A stretch of DNA of 64,000 nucleotides from Weissella confusa. Lineage in GTDB: Bacteria; Bacillota; Bacilli; Lactobacillales; Lactobacillaceae. Numbering within the stretch: position 1 is the stretch's first letter; every line of letters begins with the position of its first letter. A program made the translations under genes and the position numbers. Below the pieces are notes generated by a model. It was not told the origin of the DNA. It saw nothing but the letters and a program-made list of their open reading frames with translations, and did no database searches. Location: assembly GCA_016466735.1 (NCBI GenBank), contig JAAOED010000011.1, positions 1-64,000 of the forward strand, given 5' to 3'. This document shows positions 45,033-52,974 of this stretch, piece after piece.

Positions 45033-45374
45033 CTAGTCAACCGTCAAAATTTCACGATCAACTAGCTCATTCAAGTAGAAATGGTACAACTCAACCATTT
45101 CTTCGTTGTCTTTACGGGCAAAAATATTAACCGTTGCTGCCCCATTTGGGTTAACCGTCTTAATTTTCATCCCCGTCAAGTCCTTGTTCACAACGACCTT
45201 TAGCTTAATTGCGTTGGCAAGTCCCTTAGCAGGCTCGAGTGAACGTTGCATAACGAACGCACCGGCGTTGTTAGTCACAAAGCCAGTGTCACCCAATGCA
45301 TACTTCTTTAGTTGCGGATTAAAGTGGTAAGTTACTGAATCCCCAGGTACTTTTACTGTTGTTTCAAATGCCAT
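45033..45374 (-). CDS. Small cytoplasmic protein, DUF1831-like
   Basis: 113 residues (MAFETTVKVPGDSVTYHFNPQLKKYALGDTGF; C-terminal EEMVELYHFYLNELVDREIL). It resembles the lactobacillar DUF1831 family by length and by the N-terminal pattern, recalled rather than aligned. No catalytic motif, signal or membrane segment. GAGG ribosome-binding site. Function unknown. Confidence 0.7.
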   Translation of the reverse strand: MAFETTVKVPGDSVTYHFNPQLKKYALGDTGFVTNNAGAFVMQRSLEPAKGLANAIKLKVVVNKDLTGMKIKTVNPNGAATVNIFARKDNEEMVELYHFYLNELVDREILTVD

Positions 45375-45416
45375 TGTGACATCTCCTCTTAACTAGTTCT
45401 TATGTGAATAAGTTTA

Positions 45417-46251
45417 CTAGTCTTCGGGCAACTTTTCCACTACATCTTCATCGTCGGCTGGTTGACCGTCAGGATAGTGCCACTCGTGGTCATCTTTCTC
45501 ATGATGATGGTGGTCGTGACCATGATCATGGCCGTGATCGTGGCCGTGGTCATGGTTGTGTTCGTCCGCACCGTACATTAATGACGCTGGCCACTCAGGC
45601 TCGTCATCCACGTCCAACAAGTCGTTGGCATCCAACCAAAGCTTTGCAGCTTGCATTTCAGGTTGTGACATTGTGTGTGACGTCTTCGTCGCAAACGTAG
45701 ACAACAATGCCCCACCCTTACGCAAGTCTTCAGTCAACATATCAAAGTTTGTCTCAGAAATGATTGGGTCAAACTCACCGAACGTTGCAAACACACGTGA
45801 ATCCGTCAAATCTTGAATATCATCACCCAAGCGTTCAACTGACATCGCGTGGAACAACAATTGTCTTCCATGGCGTGTCTTCTCGAGCCATCATCGCGTG
45901 TGCCCCGACGTTCGCCCCATTTGAGAATCCCATCATAATCATGGCTTCTTCGTGCAATTCGTAGCGCTTAGATAGCTCATGAACTGCATCAACCAACCAA
46001 TCCGTTTCTGCGTGAAGTGATTCGAGATTGAACTCGCCTTCCTCGTAGCGCTCAAAGTAACGATTCATGCCGTTTTCACTAACACGACCACGAATAGAAA
46101 TCTTTGGGTTTTCAGGTGCCATAAATTCGGCAATTTCAAGCAAATCTGTTTCATCTCCACCAGTACCGTGTAGCAATAGCAATGGTGCTAGATCAGGATC
46201 ACCTGATACATAGGCGTGTCGAATGTTGTTCTTATACTTTTTCTTGGCCAT
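45417..46251 (-). pseudogene. mhqD: MhqD-like carboxylesterase, frameshifted, with His-rich tail
   Basis: Two overlapping frames make one alpha/beta hydrolase. The first (46251-45835) has LLLLHGTGGDETDLL (oxyanion loop), GRVSENGMNRYFER and the nucleophile elbow MMGFSNGANVGA. The second (from about 45860 to 45417) has VFATFGEFDPII (acid) and TKTSHTMSQPEM (His). The switch is at GTTGTTCCACGCG near 45855; removing one C restores one frame. The C-terminus adds a metal-binding-like tail with repeated HDHG and HHHH. Next to mhqO, as in the quinone-resistance system of Bacillus subtilis. Either a true lesion or a sequence error. Confidence 0.8.
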
Positions 46252-46333
46252 CGTCCTATTCTCCGTTCAAATTGTGTCTCCATTATACCTGTAAGCGCTA
46301 ACTTTTAACAAGCAATAGTGTCCAGATACAAAA

Positions 46334-46368
46334 GAAGCAGGTCATAAGCGCTGCTTACGTCCTGCTTC
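46334..46368 (-). terminator. Terminator of mhqO
   Basis: Nested stems GAAGCAGG/CCTGCTTC and TAAGC/GCTTA, then TTTTG on the minus strand, 12 nt past the stop. Confidence 0.8.
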
Positions 46369-46379
46369 AATCATATTAA

Positions 46380-47393
46380 TTAGTTTTCTGCATTATCAGA
46401 AACGTTCTTCTTGAACACTTCTGGTGATGGCAAATCATCTTCAGCTGAGTTAAACGGAATCAAACCAGCTTCAATTTCATCACGCATGTTCTCCAGGAAT
46501 GGTGGCAACTCCAAGTGGTGACCAGCCTCTTCGTACGTCTCGTCTTGCAAGAATCCTGGTCCGTTCGTAGCGATTTCGAACAAGATTCCTGGTGTTGGAC
46601 GGAAGTACTCTGACTTGAAGTAGAATCGATCCACGAAGCCTGAGTCTTGGAATCCCAATTGACGCAAACGGTTGATCCAGAAGTTCAAAGCCGTTTCATC
46701 ATCAACTGCCAAAGCGAAGTGGTGAGCGTTTCCGTAACCTTGCAAACCACGTGGCAACAAACGTACCAAACGCGTGTGAACTTGACCACCGAAACCAGCG
46801 TTGTCGAATTCGTACAAAACGTCATCGCCGTCGCGAGCAACTTCCTTAGCACCCAATACAGACGTCAAAACCATGTGCATTGCGTTCTCGTTGTTAATCG
46901 TCAACAATTGTGCACCCAAACCTAGGATAGCGTGCTCTGGCTCAACTGATGAGTATTGCCATGGCGTACCTTCAGCCCAAGTACCCGTGTTCTTCTCGTT
47001 TGACTCCAAGGCGTACAATTGTCCGTCGAAGTCTTCGAAGTCCAAGTACTTAACACCGAACTCTTCGTGAGTTTCAGCATCGTGCTTAACACCGTATTCG
47101 TCAAAACGCTTCATCCAGTAATCGAATGATGCATCTGATGGGATACGGAAAGCCGTACGCGTAATTTCGTCAGTACCGTGGATGGCCTTGTTGATACCTG
47201 GGAAGTCGAAGAACGTCAAAACCGTTCCAGCTGATCCCATGTCATCAGTAAAGTACAAGTGGTACGTACGTACGTCGTCTTGGTTAACAGTCTTCTTGAT
47301 CAAGTGAAGACCCATAACACCTGAGAAGAAATCAAAAATCTTTGGTGAATCTGACGTAATCGTCGTCAAGTGGTGAATTCCACGGATAGTCAT
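46380..47393 (-). CDS. mhqO: MhqO/MhqA-type ring-cleaving dioxygenase (VOC family)
   Basis: 337 residues with two VOC modules: GIHHLTTITSDSPKIFDFFSGVMGL at the N-terminus and GNAHHFALAVDDETALNFW near residue 217. Metal ligands are the His in IHHLT, HHFAL and the Glu in GILFEIATNGPGF. Homologues protect against quinones and catechols. A partner esterase (mhqD-like) follows downstream. Terminator between the two suggests separate expression. Confidence 0.88.
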   Translation of the reverse strand: MTIRGIHHLTTITSDSPKIFDFFSGVMGLHLIKKTVNQDDVRTYHLYFTDDMGSAGTVLTFFDFPGINKAIHGTDEITRTAFRIPSDASFDYWMKRFDEYGVKHDAETHEEFGVKYLDFEDFDGQLYALESNEKNTGTWAEGTPWQYSSVEPEHAILGLGAQLLTINNENAMHMVLTSVLGAKEVARDGDDVLYEFDNAGFGGQVHTRLVRLLPRGLQGYGNAHHFALAVDDETALNFWINRLRQLGFQDSGFVDRFYFKSEYFRPTPGILFEIATNGPGFLQDETYEEAGHHLELPPFLENMRDEIEAGLIPFNSAEDDLPSPEVFKKNVSDNAEN

Positions 47394-47572
47394 ATTCGGA
47401 TGCTCCTTCGTTTATGTGATTCTCTTATTGAATGTAATTAGAATACCAGAAGTAAATTTAAATGGGAAATAAAAAGGTGTACTTTTTGTAAGTTAATTTT
47501 ATCATTCCCCGCTGCTGACTATATTATAGTAGGAAACTTGCATTATTGCCTTGATTAACGTCTTATTTTAGG

Positions 47573-47664
47573 TTTGTGTCGCCACTGCCGTGACGAGGCA
47601 TGGTGGGTGGTTGGGCTGGCGGTGCTCCGTCCTGCAATATAAGCTGGTGGCGACGACGCTAACC
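47573..47664 (-). repeat. Structured intergenic element, truncated copy C (about 92 nt)
   Basis: Same left end as copies A and B (GTGTCGCCACTGCCGTGACG, then the GTGGGTGGTTGGGCTGG arm), the 3' part of the core (CTCCGTCCTGCAATATAAGC) and then CGCTAACC, like the right end of the others; the middle is missing. GTCGCCAC and GTGGCGAC at its ends can pair (8 bp). Confidence 0.75.
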
Positions 47665-47671
47665 ACAAAAC

Positions 47672-47706
47672 AAAAAGGCCATTACCCTTACTGGAATAAT
47701 AGCCTT
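47672..47706 (-). terminator. Terminator of mtnN
   Basis: AAGGCTATTA pairs with TAATGGCCTT on the minus strand, followed by a T5 run. Confidence 0.75.
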
Positions 47707-47711
47707 CATGG

Positions 47712-48404
47712 TTATTGCTTGTTAAAGAAGTCGATCAACACTTGTGCTGATTGCTTACCTGCTTCGATGATAAACTCATCGAACGTTGGGCCAGCTTCAC
47801 CGTTAGCATTGTCTGAAATCGCACGAACAACGGCAAATGGTACGTCGAAGTAGTGTGCTACTTGGGCAATTGAGGCACCTTCCATTTCAGCTGATTGGGC
47901 TTCTGGGAAGTGCGTCAAGATGTTTTGCTTTTGCTCATCACCTGAAATAAATGAATCGCTCGTCACAATCAAACCGCGAACCAAACGTGCATCTGTGACA
48001 TCCCCATAAGCTTCAGCCAAACCAGCTGAAAGCGTTGCGTCAGTTACAAAACGAGCTGGTTGTTGTGGTACTTGACCATAATCGTAACCAAAGGCACGTG
48101 CGTCTGCATCTGAGTATGCCAATTCGCTAGCAACAACAACGTCACCGATACGCAAATCCGCACCCAAAGCACCAGCAGAACCTGAGTTAATCACTGCATC
48201 AACTGCAAAGTTGGTAATCAACAAAGTCGTCGTCAAAGCTGACGCAACCTTACCAATGCCAGACTCCACAACAACGACATCAACGTTGCCAATCTTACCG
48301 TGGTGGAACAACTTACCAGCGATAGTTGATTGCTTCTCATCAGTCATCGCTGCCACTAGGGCTGCCTTTTCTTCGGACATTGCATTAATAATACCGTAAC
48401 GCAT
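47712..48404 (-). CDS. mtnN: 5'-methylthioadenosine/S-adenosylhomocysteine nucleosidase
   Basis: 230 residues. It hydrolyses MTA and SAH to adenine and the thio-ribose product. Motifs: RYGIINAMSEEKAALVAAM, INSGSAGALGADLRIGDVVVAS near 72, and AEMEGASIAQVAHYF with the active Glu near 172, plus AVVRAISDNANGEAG. Start at 48404. It ends a five-gene operon that begins at 49934. Confidence 0.95.
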   Translation of the reverse strand: MRYGIINAMSEEKAALVAAMTDEKQSTIAGKLFHHGKIGNVDVVVVESGIGKVASALTTTLLITNFAVDAVINSGSAGALGADLRIGDVVVASELAYSDADARAFGYDYGQVPQQPARFVTDATLSAGLAEAYGDVTDARLVRGLIVTSDSFISGDEQKQNILTHFPEAQSAEMEGASIAQVAHYFDVPFAVVRAISDNANGEAGPTFDEFIIEAGKQSAQVLIDFFNKQ

Positions 48405-48441
48405 ATCTCTCAAAATCTCACTTTCAACTTTTACTTCTATA

Positions 48442-48756
48442 TTATAGTAGGAACAAAACCAGGTATGTCACCACAATTAACACGACCAAAACTAACATCG
48501 CGATGTTTAAGCGACGCTTCAGCCGCGCTGTCTTACCCGCTTCCGTCAAACGACGAGTTACTGGATCTAATTCGTAGCGACCCTTACCGCTCAAACGGTG
48601 TTCTTCACGCGTAAGTGGTGTGTTGGTTGGCTCAGCCTCGCCACGCAATCGGCTTAGGCGTTCCTGCGTGTTCTCTGGGGTTTCAAATTCACCAGCAAAG
48701 CTATAATCTTCATCTGGGACATTCTCATCCGGTCGTTTACGCTTGAATCCAAACAT
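48442..48756 (-). CDS. Small tail-anchored hypothetical protein
   Basis: 104 residues: a charged soluble N-terminal part (FKRKRPDENVPDEDYSFAGEF) and a single C-terminal membrane helix (about 85-104, LNIAMLVLVVLIVVTYLVLFLL). Its ATG shares a base with the stop of the Nudix gene. Unknown function; it lies between nudF and mtnN. Confidence 0.7.
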   Translation of the reverse strand: MFGFKRKRPDENVPDEDYSFAGEFETPENTQERLSRLRGEAEPTNTPLTREEHRLSGKGRYELDPVTRRLTEAGKTARLKRRLNIAMLVLVVLIVVTYLVLFLL

Positions 48757-49328
48757 TATGCCTTACCTGCTAAACGAAGCGTCTTCCAGTAAAGGTACGC
48801 CATCGCTGTCTTACCATCGTCTAATTCACCAGCTTCAAACAATCGCGTTGCTTCATCAAAATCAACATAAAGCAAATCGATTTGCTCGTCATCATCTTGT
48901 GGCAATTCATCAGTCACTGGCTTTAAATCAGTTGCTAAATACAACGTCATGAATTCATCCGCAAAGCCAATTGATGTGTAGAAACCAGCAATCTTTTCAA
49001 TTTTACCAGCCGTCAAACGAGTCTCTTCATTTAGCTCGCGGTTAACTGTATCCAATGGATTATGATCACGACCATCCACCTTGCCAGCCGGCACTTCTGT
49101 TGTAACCTTTTGAACTGGTGCACGCCATTGACGCTCCAAAATCATCTTATCGTCATCTGTCAAAGCAAGCACTGCAATCGCACCACTGTGATGTACCACT
49201 TCGCGCTTAGACTCACGGCCATCAGGCAACGTAACCGTCTGATTAACTACTCGAATAATGTGACCATTATAAACTTCTTCTTCTGAAACGACTTCTTCAC
49301 GAAACTTTGCTTCAAATTCATCCGCCAT
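48756..49328 (-). CDS. nudF: ADP-ribose pyrophosphatase-type Nudix hydrolase
   Basis: 190 residues. The Nudix box is PAGKVDGRDHNPLDTVNREL followed by NEETRL, near residue 98; the first Glu position of the canonical box is not clear but the REL-EE core is intact. It is followed by the Pro-x-x region GFYTSIGFADEFMTLYLA typical of ADP-ribose hydrolases. Start at 49328, two nt after the csp stop. One-base overlap with the next gene. Confidence 0.88.
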   Translation of the reverse strand: MADEFEAKFREEVVSEEEVYNGHIIRVVNQTVTLPDGRESKREVVHHSGAIAVLALTDDDKMILERQWRAPVQKVTTEVPAGKVDGRDHNPLDTVNRELNEETRLTAGKIEKIAGFYTSIGFADEFMTLYLATDLKPVTDELPQDDDEQIDLLYVDFDEATRLFEAGELDDGKTAMAYLYWKTLRLAGKA

Positions 49329-49329
49329 G

Positions 49330-49551
49330 TTAGTTCTCCTCAGAGCTCCAAACTTCAACTGCTGCTGCTTGTGGGCCACGTACGCCTTGTACAACGACCA
49401 ACTTTACTGGTTCACCGACTTCTAAGTCGCGAACGTGCGGTGTTTCAATCGCTGAGAAGTGAACGAACACGTCGTCTTCACCCTTCAACTCAATAAAACC
49501 AAATCCCTTGTCAGCATTCCAAGTCTTAACGTATCCATCAATCTTTTCCAT
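49330..49551 (-). CDS. csp: Cold-shock-domain protein
   Basis: 73 residues. RNA-binding motifs KGFGFIEL (RNP1) and DVFVHFSAI (RNP2) are intact. The C-terminus (VEVWSSEEN) is longer than in CspA. Single-stranded nucleic acid binding, probably an RNA chaperone. It sits in the operon before nudF. Confidence 0.92.
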   Translation of the reverse strand: MEKIDGYVKTWNADKGFGFIELKGEDDVFVHFSAIETPHVRDLEVGEPVKLVVVQGVRGPQAAAVEVWSSEEN

Positions 49552-49565
49552 AATTATTTTTCTCT

Positions 49566-49934
49566 CTATTTCGTTAAAATGAACGCGAAGATGGTCAAGC
49601 CAATCAACGCTACAAAACTACCTAGTCCAACAATGCGCCACCACATCAACCAAAATGTCTTCATCACAAATGTTTGACGGACAAAGCCTTGGTACAGTGC
49701 CAAGCCGATGCCCCACAAAACAAACATAAACAAAATTGGTGGTAACAAAGATAGATGCCACACTTGGAAACTAATGACCTCAATAGCCCACCAAGCAACC
49801 AGAGTCGCCAAGTCAATCGGGCGCATCCACTTTGGCCAAGTCAAACGGCGAAACAAGCGGTGAAACAAAATCAAAGCAATCCATGTCGCAAATGCCAAGG
49901 CAACCGTTAATGGCCAGTCAAGCGTTGTAAGCAT
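49566..49934 (-). CDS. Small membrane protein, DUF3397-like
   Basis: 122 residues with about four membrane helices ([67 protein letters not shown]), similar in size and layout to DUF3397 proteins of lactobacilli (recalled, not aligned). Ribosome-binding site AAAGGGG. First gene of the csp-nudF-mtnN operon. Confidence 0.65.
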   Translation of the reverse strand: MLTTLDWPLTVALAFATWIALILFHRLFRRLTWPKWMRPIDLATLVAWWAIEVISFQVWHLSLLPPILFMFVLWGIGLALYQGFVRQTFVMKTFWLMWWRIVGLGSFVALIGLTIFAFILTK

Positions 49935-49994
49935 ATCGTTGTTTCCCCTTTTCGTTCTTCAATCATTATATTATACCGTGAATTTAAACGTCTG

Positions 49995-50023
49995 TGACAT
50001 TTGAACTAAAATCTTGGTACAAT
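49995..50023 (+). promoter_or_regulatory. Promoter of the DUF4044-type gene
   Basis: TGACAT (49995-50000), 17-nt spacer, TACAAT (50018-50023), extended by TGG. Confidence 0.7.
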
Positions 50024-50053
50024 AGATGTAATTAAGAAAAAGAGGATTACTTC

Positions 50054-50173
50054 ATGGCAAAGAAGAAGCAAAAATCTACTATGCAAAAAGTTATCCAAGG
50101 ATTTGTCATTTTGATGTTGATTTTGTCATTCCTTGGTGTCTTTATCACATTGTTCCAAGTCATGATGGGTTAA
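50054..50173 (+). CDS. 39-residue DUF4044-type membrane microprotein
   Basis: A 40-codon frame starting MAKKKQKSTMQKVIQ followed by one membrane helix and ending QVMMG. A lysine-rich N-terminus plus single helix is typical of DUF4044 microproteins of Lactobacillales. It has its own promoter, an AGAGG ribosome-binding site and a terminator, so it is a real gene although short. Function unknown. Confidence 0.8.
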   Translation: MAKKKQKSTMQKVIQGFVILMLILSFLGVFITLFQVMMG

Positions 50174-50193
50174 TTGCATATTGAGATGAGAGT

Positions 50194-50226
50194 CGGCTAG
50201 TACACATTCTGTACTGGCCGTTTTTC
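50194..50226 (+). terminator. Terminator of the DUF4044-type gene
   Basis: CGGCTAGTACA pairs with TGTACTGGCCG (one mismatch), followed by TTTTT on the plus strand. Confidence 0.85.
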
Positions 50227-50230
50227 AAAC

Positions 50231-50280
50231 AAAAAGGAGTGAACAAACTGTATCCCCTACAGTTTGTTCACTCCTTTTCT
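50231..50280 (-). terminator. Terminator of the giant surface-protein gene
   Basis: A 20-bp stem (50232-50252 with 50258-50279) with T-runs on both strands, 14 nt beyond the anchor-frame stop codon at 50294. Confidence 0.85.
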
Positions 50281-50293
50281 ATTAGATTATCCG

Positions 50294-50470
50294 CTAGTTT
50301 TCATCTTCATTCTTGCGGCGCTTAGTAGCCCCAAGCAAGAACATTGTTGAGAACAAGTAGATTCCCAGTGATACCATGTGCCAGTTCTGACGTTGGCCGT
50401 CAGCTGCTGTATCTGGTAATTGAACCGAACCTGGTCCAAATGCACTTGCTACAATCTGTGGCTGACTATT
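50294..50470 (-). CDS. Cell-wall anchor of the giant adhesin (LPDTA sorting signal), out of frame
   Basis: In the frame ending at 50294: SQPQIVASAFGPGSVQ, LPDTA, a helix MVSLGIYLFSTMFLLGAT and the basic tail KRRKNEDEN. This is a sortase signal, with Ala in place of the final Gly. The upstream frame runs out of phase at GTTGAAATAGTCAG; one extra A would restore continuity. Without it the protein would be released rather than anchored. Confidence 0.8.
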   Translation of the reverse strand, partial: NSQPQIVASAFGPGSVQLPDTAADGQRQNWHMVSLGIYLFSTMFLLGATKRRKNEDEN

Positions 50471-52974
50471 TCAACGAGTTGAATTGGCGCATCAGACGCG
50501 GGAACCGATGGCATAACATCGACAGGCTCAGGCGTTTTTCCGGGGGCCGGTACAGTCGTAACTGGATCTGGCAAGGTTGTACCTGGTTCAGTTTCACCTG
50601 GTGTGTTATCCGTTGGTTGCTCACCGCTTCCTTGGTTATTCGCATTAGTTACCGCATCTTGCAAAGCCTTGATAGCTGCTTCGATGTCCGCCGTCAAGGC
50701 CTTTGGATCATCGTTAGCTGCATTAGTCATCACATCTTGCAAGTGTTGCATCGCTGCTGCAACCGCTGGATCAGTGGCGACCGCTGAAGCCTTCGCATTG
50801 GTGATTGCTTGCTTTCCAGCGTCATTAGCTGTGTTACGAGCTGCGTTTGCCGCATCCAAGGCATCTTGCAACTTGGCAGTTGCCTCGCGGATTTCAGCCG
50901 CTGTACCAGTATTCACTGCATCACGTAGTGCTTGCATTGCTGTTGCCACACCTGATTCATTCGAAACAGGTGCCGTCTTACTAATTAGGTTATTAGCATC
51001 CGTTACTGCTGATTCACGGTCACTCGTTGCTGCCGTTACCGCATCTTGCAAAGCCTTCATGGCTGCTTCGATGTCCGCCGTCAATGCCTTTGGATCATCA
51101 TTAGCTGCATTAGTCATCACATCTTGCAAGTGTTGCATGGCCGCTGCGACCGATGGATCAGTGGCGACCGCTGAAGCGTTCGCATCAGTGATTGCTTGCT
51201 TGCCAGCGTCATTTGCTGTGTTACGAGATGTGTTTGCCGCATCCAAGGCATCCTGCAACTTGGCAGTTGCCTCTCGGATTTCAGCCGCTGTACCAGTCTT
51301 CACTGCATCACGTAGTGCTTGCAATGCGGTTGCCACACCTGGTTCATTCGAAACAGGTGCCGTCTTACTAATTAAGTTATTAGCATCCGTTACTGCTGAA
51401 TCACGATTATTCGTTGCTGCCGTTACCGCATCTTGCAAAGCCTTGATAGCTGCTTCGATGTCCGCCGTCAAGGCCTTTGGATCATCATTAGCTGCATCAT
51501 TCATCACATCTTGCAAGTGTTGCATGGCCGCTGCGACCGATGGATCAGTGGCGACCGCTGAAGCGTTCGCATCAGTGATTGCTTGCTTGCCAGCATCATT
51601 TGCTGTGTTACGAGCTGTGTTTGCCGCATCCAAGGCATCCTGCAACTTGGCAGTTGCCTCTCGGATTTCAGACGCTGTACCAGTCTTCACTGCATCACGT
51701 AGTGCTTGCAATGCTGTTGCCACACCTGATTCATTCGAAACAGGTGCCGTCTTACTAATTAGGTTATTAGCATCCGTTACTGCTGATTCACGGTCACTCG
51801 TTGCTGCCGTTACCGCATCTTGCAAAGCCTTCATAGCTGCTTCGATGTCCGCCGTCAATGCCTTTGGATCATCATTAGCTGCATTAGTCATCACATCCTG
51901 CAAGTGTTGCATGGCCGCTGCGACCGATGGATTATTGGCGACCGCTGAAGCGTTCGCATCAGTGATTGCTTGCTTCCCAGCATCATTAGCTGTGTTACGA
52001 GCTGTGTTTGCCGCATCCAAAGCATCCTGCAACTTGGCAGTTGCCTCTCGGATATCACTGCCAGTTGTTGTCCCATTCAATGCATCACGTAAGTTTTGCA
52101 AGGCCTCTGCAACACCTGGCTCATTCGAAACAGGTGCCGTCTTACTAATTAGGCTATTAGCATCGGTTGTCGCTGCGTCACGGTCAGACTTAGCAGCGTT
52201 CACCGCATCTTGTACAGCCTTCGTGGCTGACTCTATATCCGCCGTCAAGGCAGCTGGATCATCGTTTGCCGCATCCTCCATTACCTCTTGCAGGTGCTTC
52301 AATGCATCCTGCACAGCTGGGTCATTCACGACTTGCGAGTCGTTCGCGTCGGAGATAGCTTTATCGGCAGCGTCATTTGCAGTCGTACGGGCTGCGTTTG
52401 CCTTATCCAAGGCATCTTGCAACTTAGCTTCGGCCTCTCGAATCTCGTCACCAGTTGTTGCACCATTCAATGCATCCTGCAAGTTTTGCAAGGCCTCTGC
52501 CACGTTTGACTCGTTTGAAACAGGTGCGGTCTTCGCAATTAAGTCGTTGGCGTCCTGCACTGCTTCATCACGATCAGACTCAGCTGCACTGACGGCATCC
52601 TGTAATGCCTTTGTGGCTGACTCAATGTCCGCCGTCAAGGCATCTGGATCATCATTAGCCGCATTATTCATCACGTCTTGTAAGTGTTTTAGCGCATCTT
52701 GTACGGCCGAATCACCCGCGACCTTTGACTGCTTGGCTTGGTCAATCGCTGTTTCAGCTGCGTTATTAGCTGTTGTACGCTTCTGACCGTCTGCTTGTAG
52801 TGCGTCCTGTAAGTCCTTAGTAGCCGCTTCAAGTTCGGCGGTTGTTGGATCATTTGAAACATCATCATCCTGGAGAGCATCCAACAAATCATTAAGCTTA
52901 TCTGCTGCTTGACTAACTGCCGATTCATTTGATAAATGGCGCTGTTTGTTGAAGTAATGTTTCGGCTGCATCAA
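50449..52974 (-). CDS. Giant adhesin, C-terminal helical-repeat segment
   Basis: About 825 residues in frame. Five Ala/Asp-rich helical modules of about 129 residues (TAPVSNE..GV, then AKLQDALDAAN, DAGKQAITDANASAV, MQHLQDVM, DDPKALTADIEAA). The last four copies are nearly identical at DNA level. Ends in a Pro/Thr/Glu-rich spacer (GTTLPDPVTTVPAPGKTPEP) and then falls out of frame before the anchor. The fold is likely an extended three-helix-bundle stalk, as in FIVAR/DUF1542 surface proteins. The first ten codons of this frame are spurious. Confidence 0.8.
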   Translation of the reverse strand: MMQPKHYFNKQRHLSNESAVSQAADKLNDLLDALQDDDVSNDPTTAELEAATKDLQDALQADGQKRTTANNAAETAIDQAKQSKVAGDSAVQDALKHLQDVMNNAANDDPDALTADIESATKALQDAVSAAESDRDEAVQDANDLIAKTAPVSNESNVAEALQNLQDALNGATTGDEIREAEAKLQDALDKANAARTTANDAADKAISDANDSQVVNDPAVQDALKHLQEVMEDAANDDPAALTADIESATKAVQDAVNAAKSDRDAATTDANSLISKTAPVSNEPGVAEALQNLRDALNGTTTGSDIREATAKLQDALDAANTARNTANDAGKQAITDANASAVANNPSVAAAMQHLQDVMTNAANDDPKALTADIEAAMKALQDAVTAATSDRESAVTDANNLISKTAPVSNESGVATALQALRDAVKTGTASEIREATAKLQDALDAANTARNTANDAGKQAITDANASAVATDPSVAAAMQHLQDVMNDAANDDPKALTADIEAAIKALQDAVTAATNNRDSAVTDANNLISKTAPVSNEPGVATALQALRDAVKTGTAAEIREATAKLQDALDAANTSRNTANDAGKQAITDANASAVATDPSVAAAMQHLQDVMTNAANDDPKALTADIEAAMKALQDAVTAATSDRESAVTDANNLISKTAPVSNESGVATAMQALRDAVNTGTAAEIREATAKLQDALDAANAARNTANDAGKQAITNAKASAVATDPAVAAAMQHLQDVMTNAANDDPKALTADIEAAIKALQDAVTNANNQGSGEQPTDNTPGETEPGTTLPDPVTTVPAPGKTPEPVDVMPSVPASDAPIQLVEIVSHRL
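50640..52140 (-). repeat. 387-bp tandem DNA repeat in the adhesin stalk
   Basis: The marker TGCCGTCTTA recurs at 50971, 51358, 51745 and 52135, giving periods of 387, 387 and 390 bp (129-130 codons). Units differ by few substitutions, so they are recent in-frame duplications prone to copy-number change and mis-assembly. Confidence 0.85.

Noticed and set aside
45404-45700. Plus-strand frame opposite the His-rich tail
   Set aside because: Antisense of a CAT/CAC-rich repeat; no start signals.
50603-52786. A 727-codon open frame on the plus strand opposite the adhesin stalk
   Set aside because: It is the antisense shadow of an Ala/Asp-rich repeat; it has no start signals and its low-complexity Ala/Ser composition mirrors the codons of the real gene.
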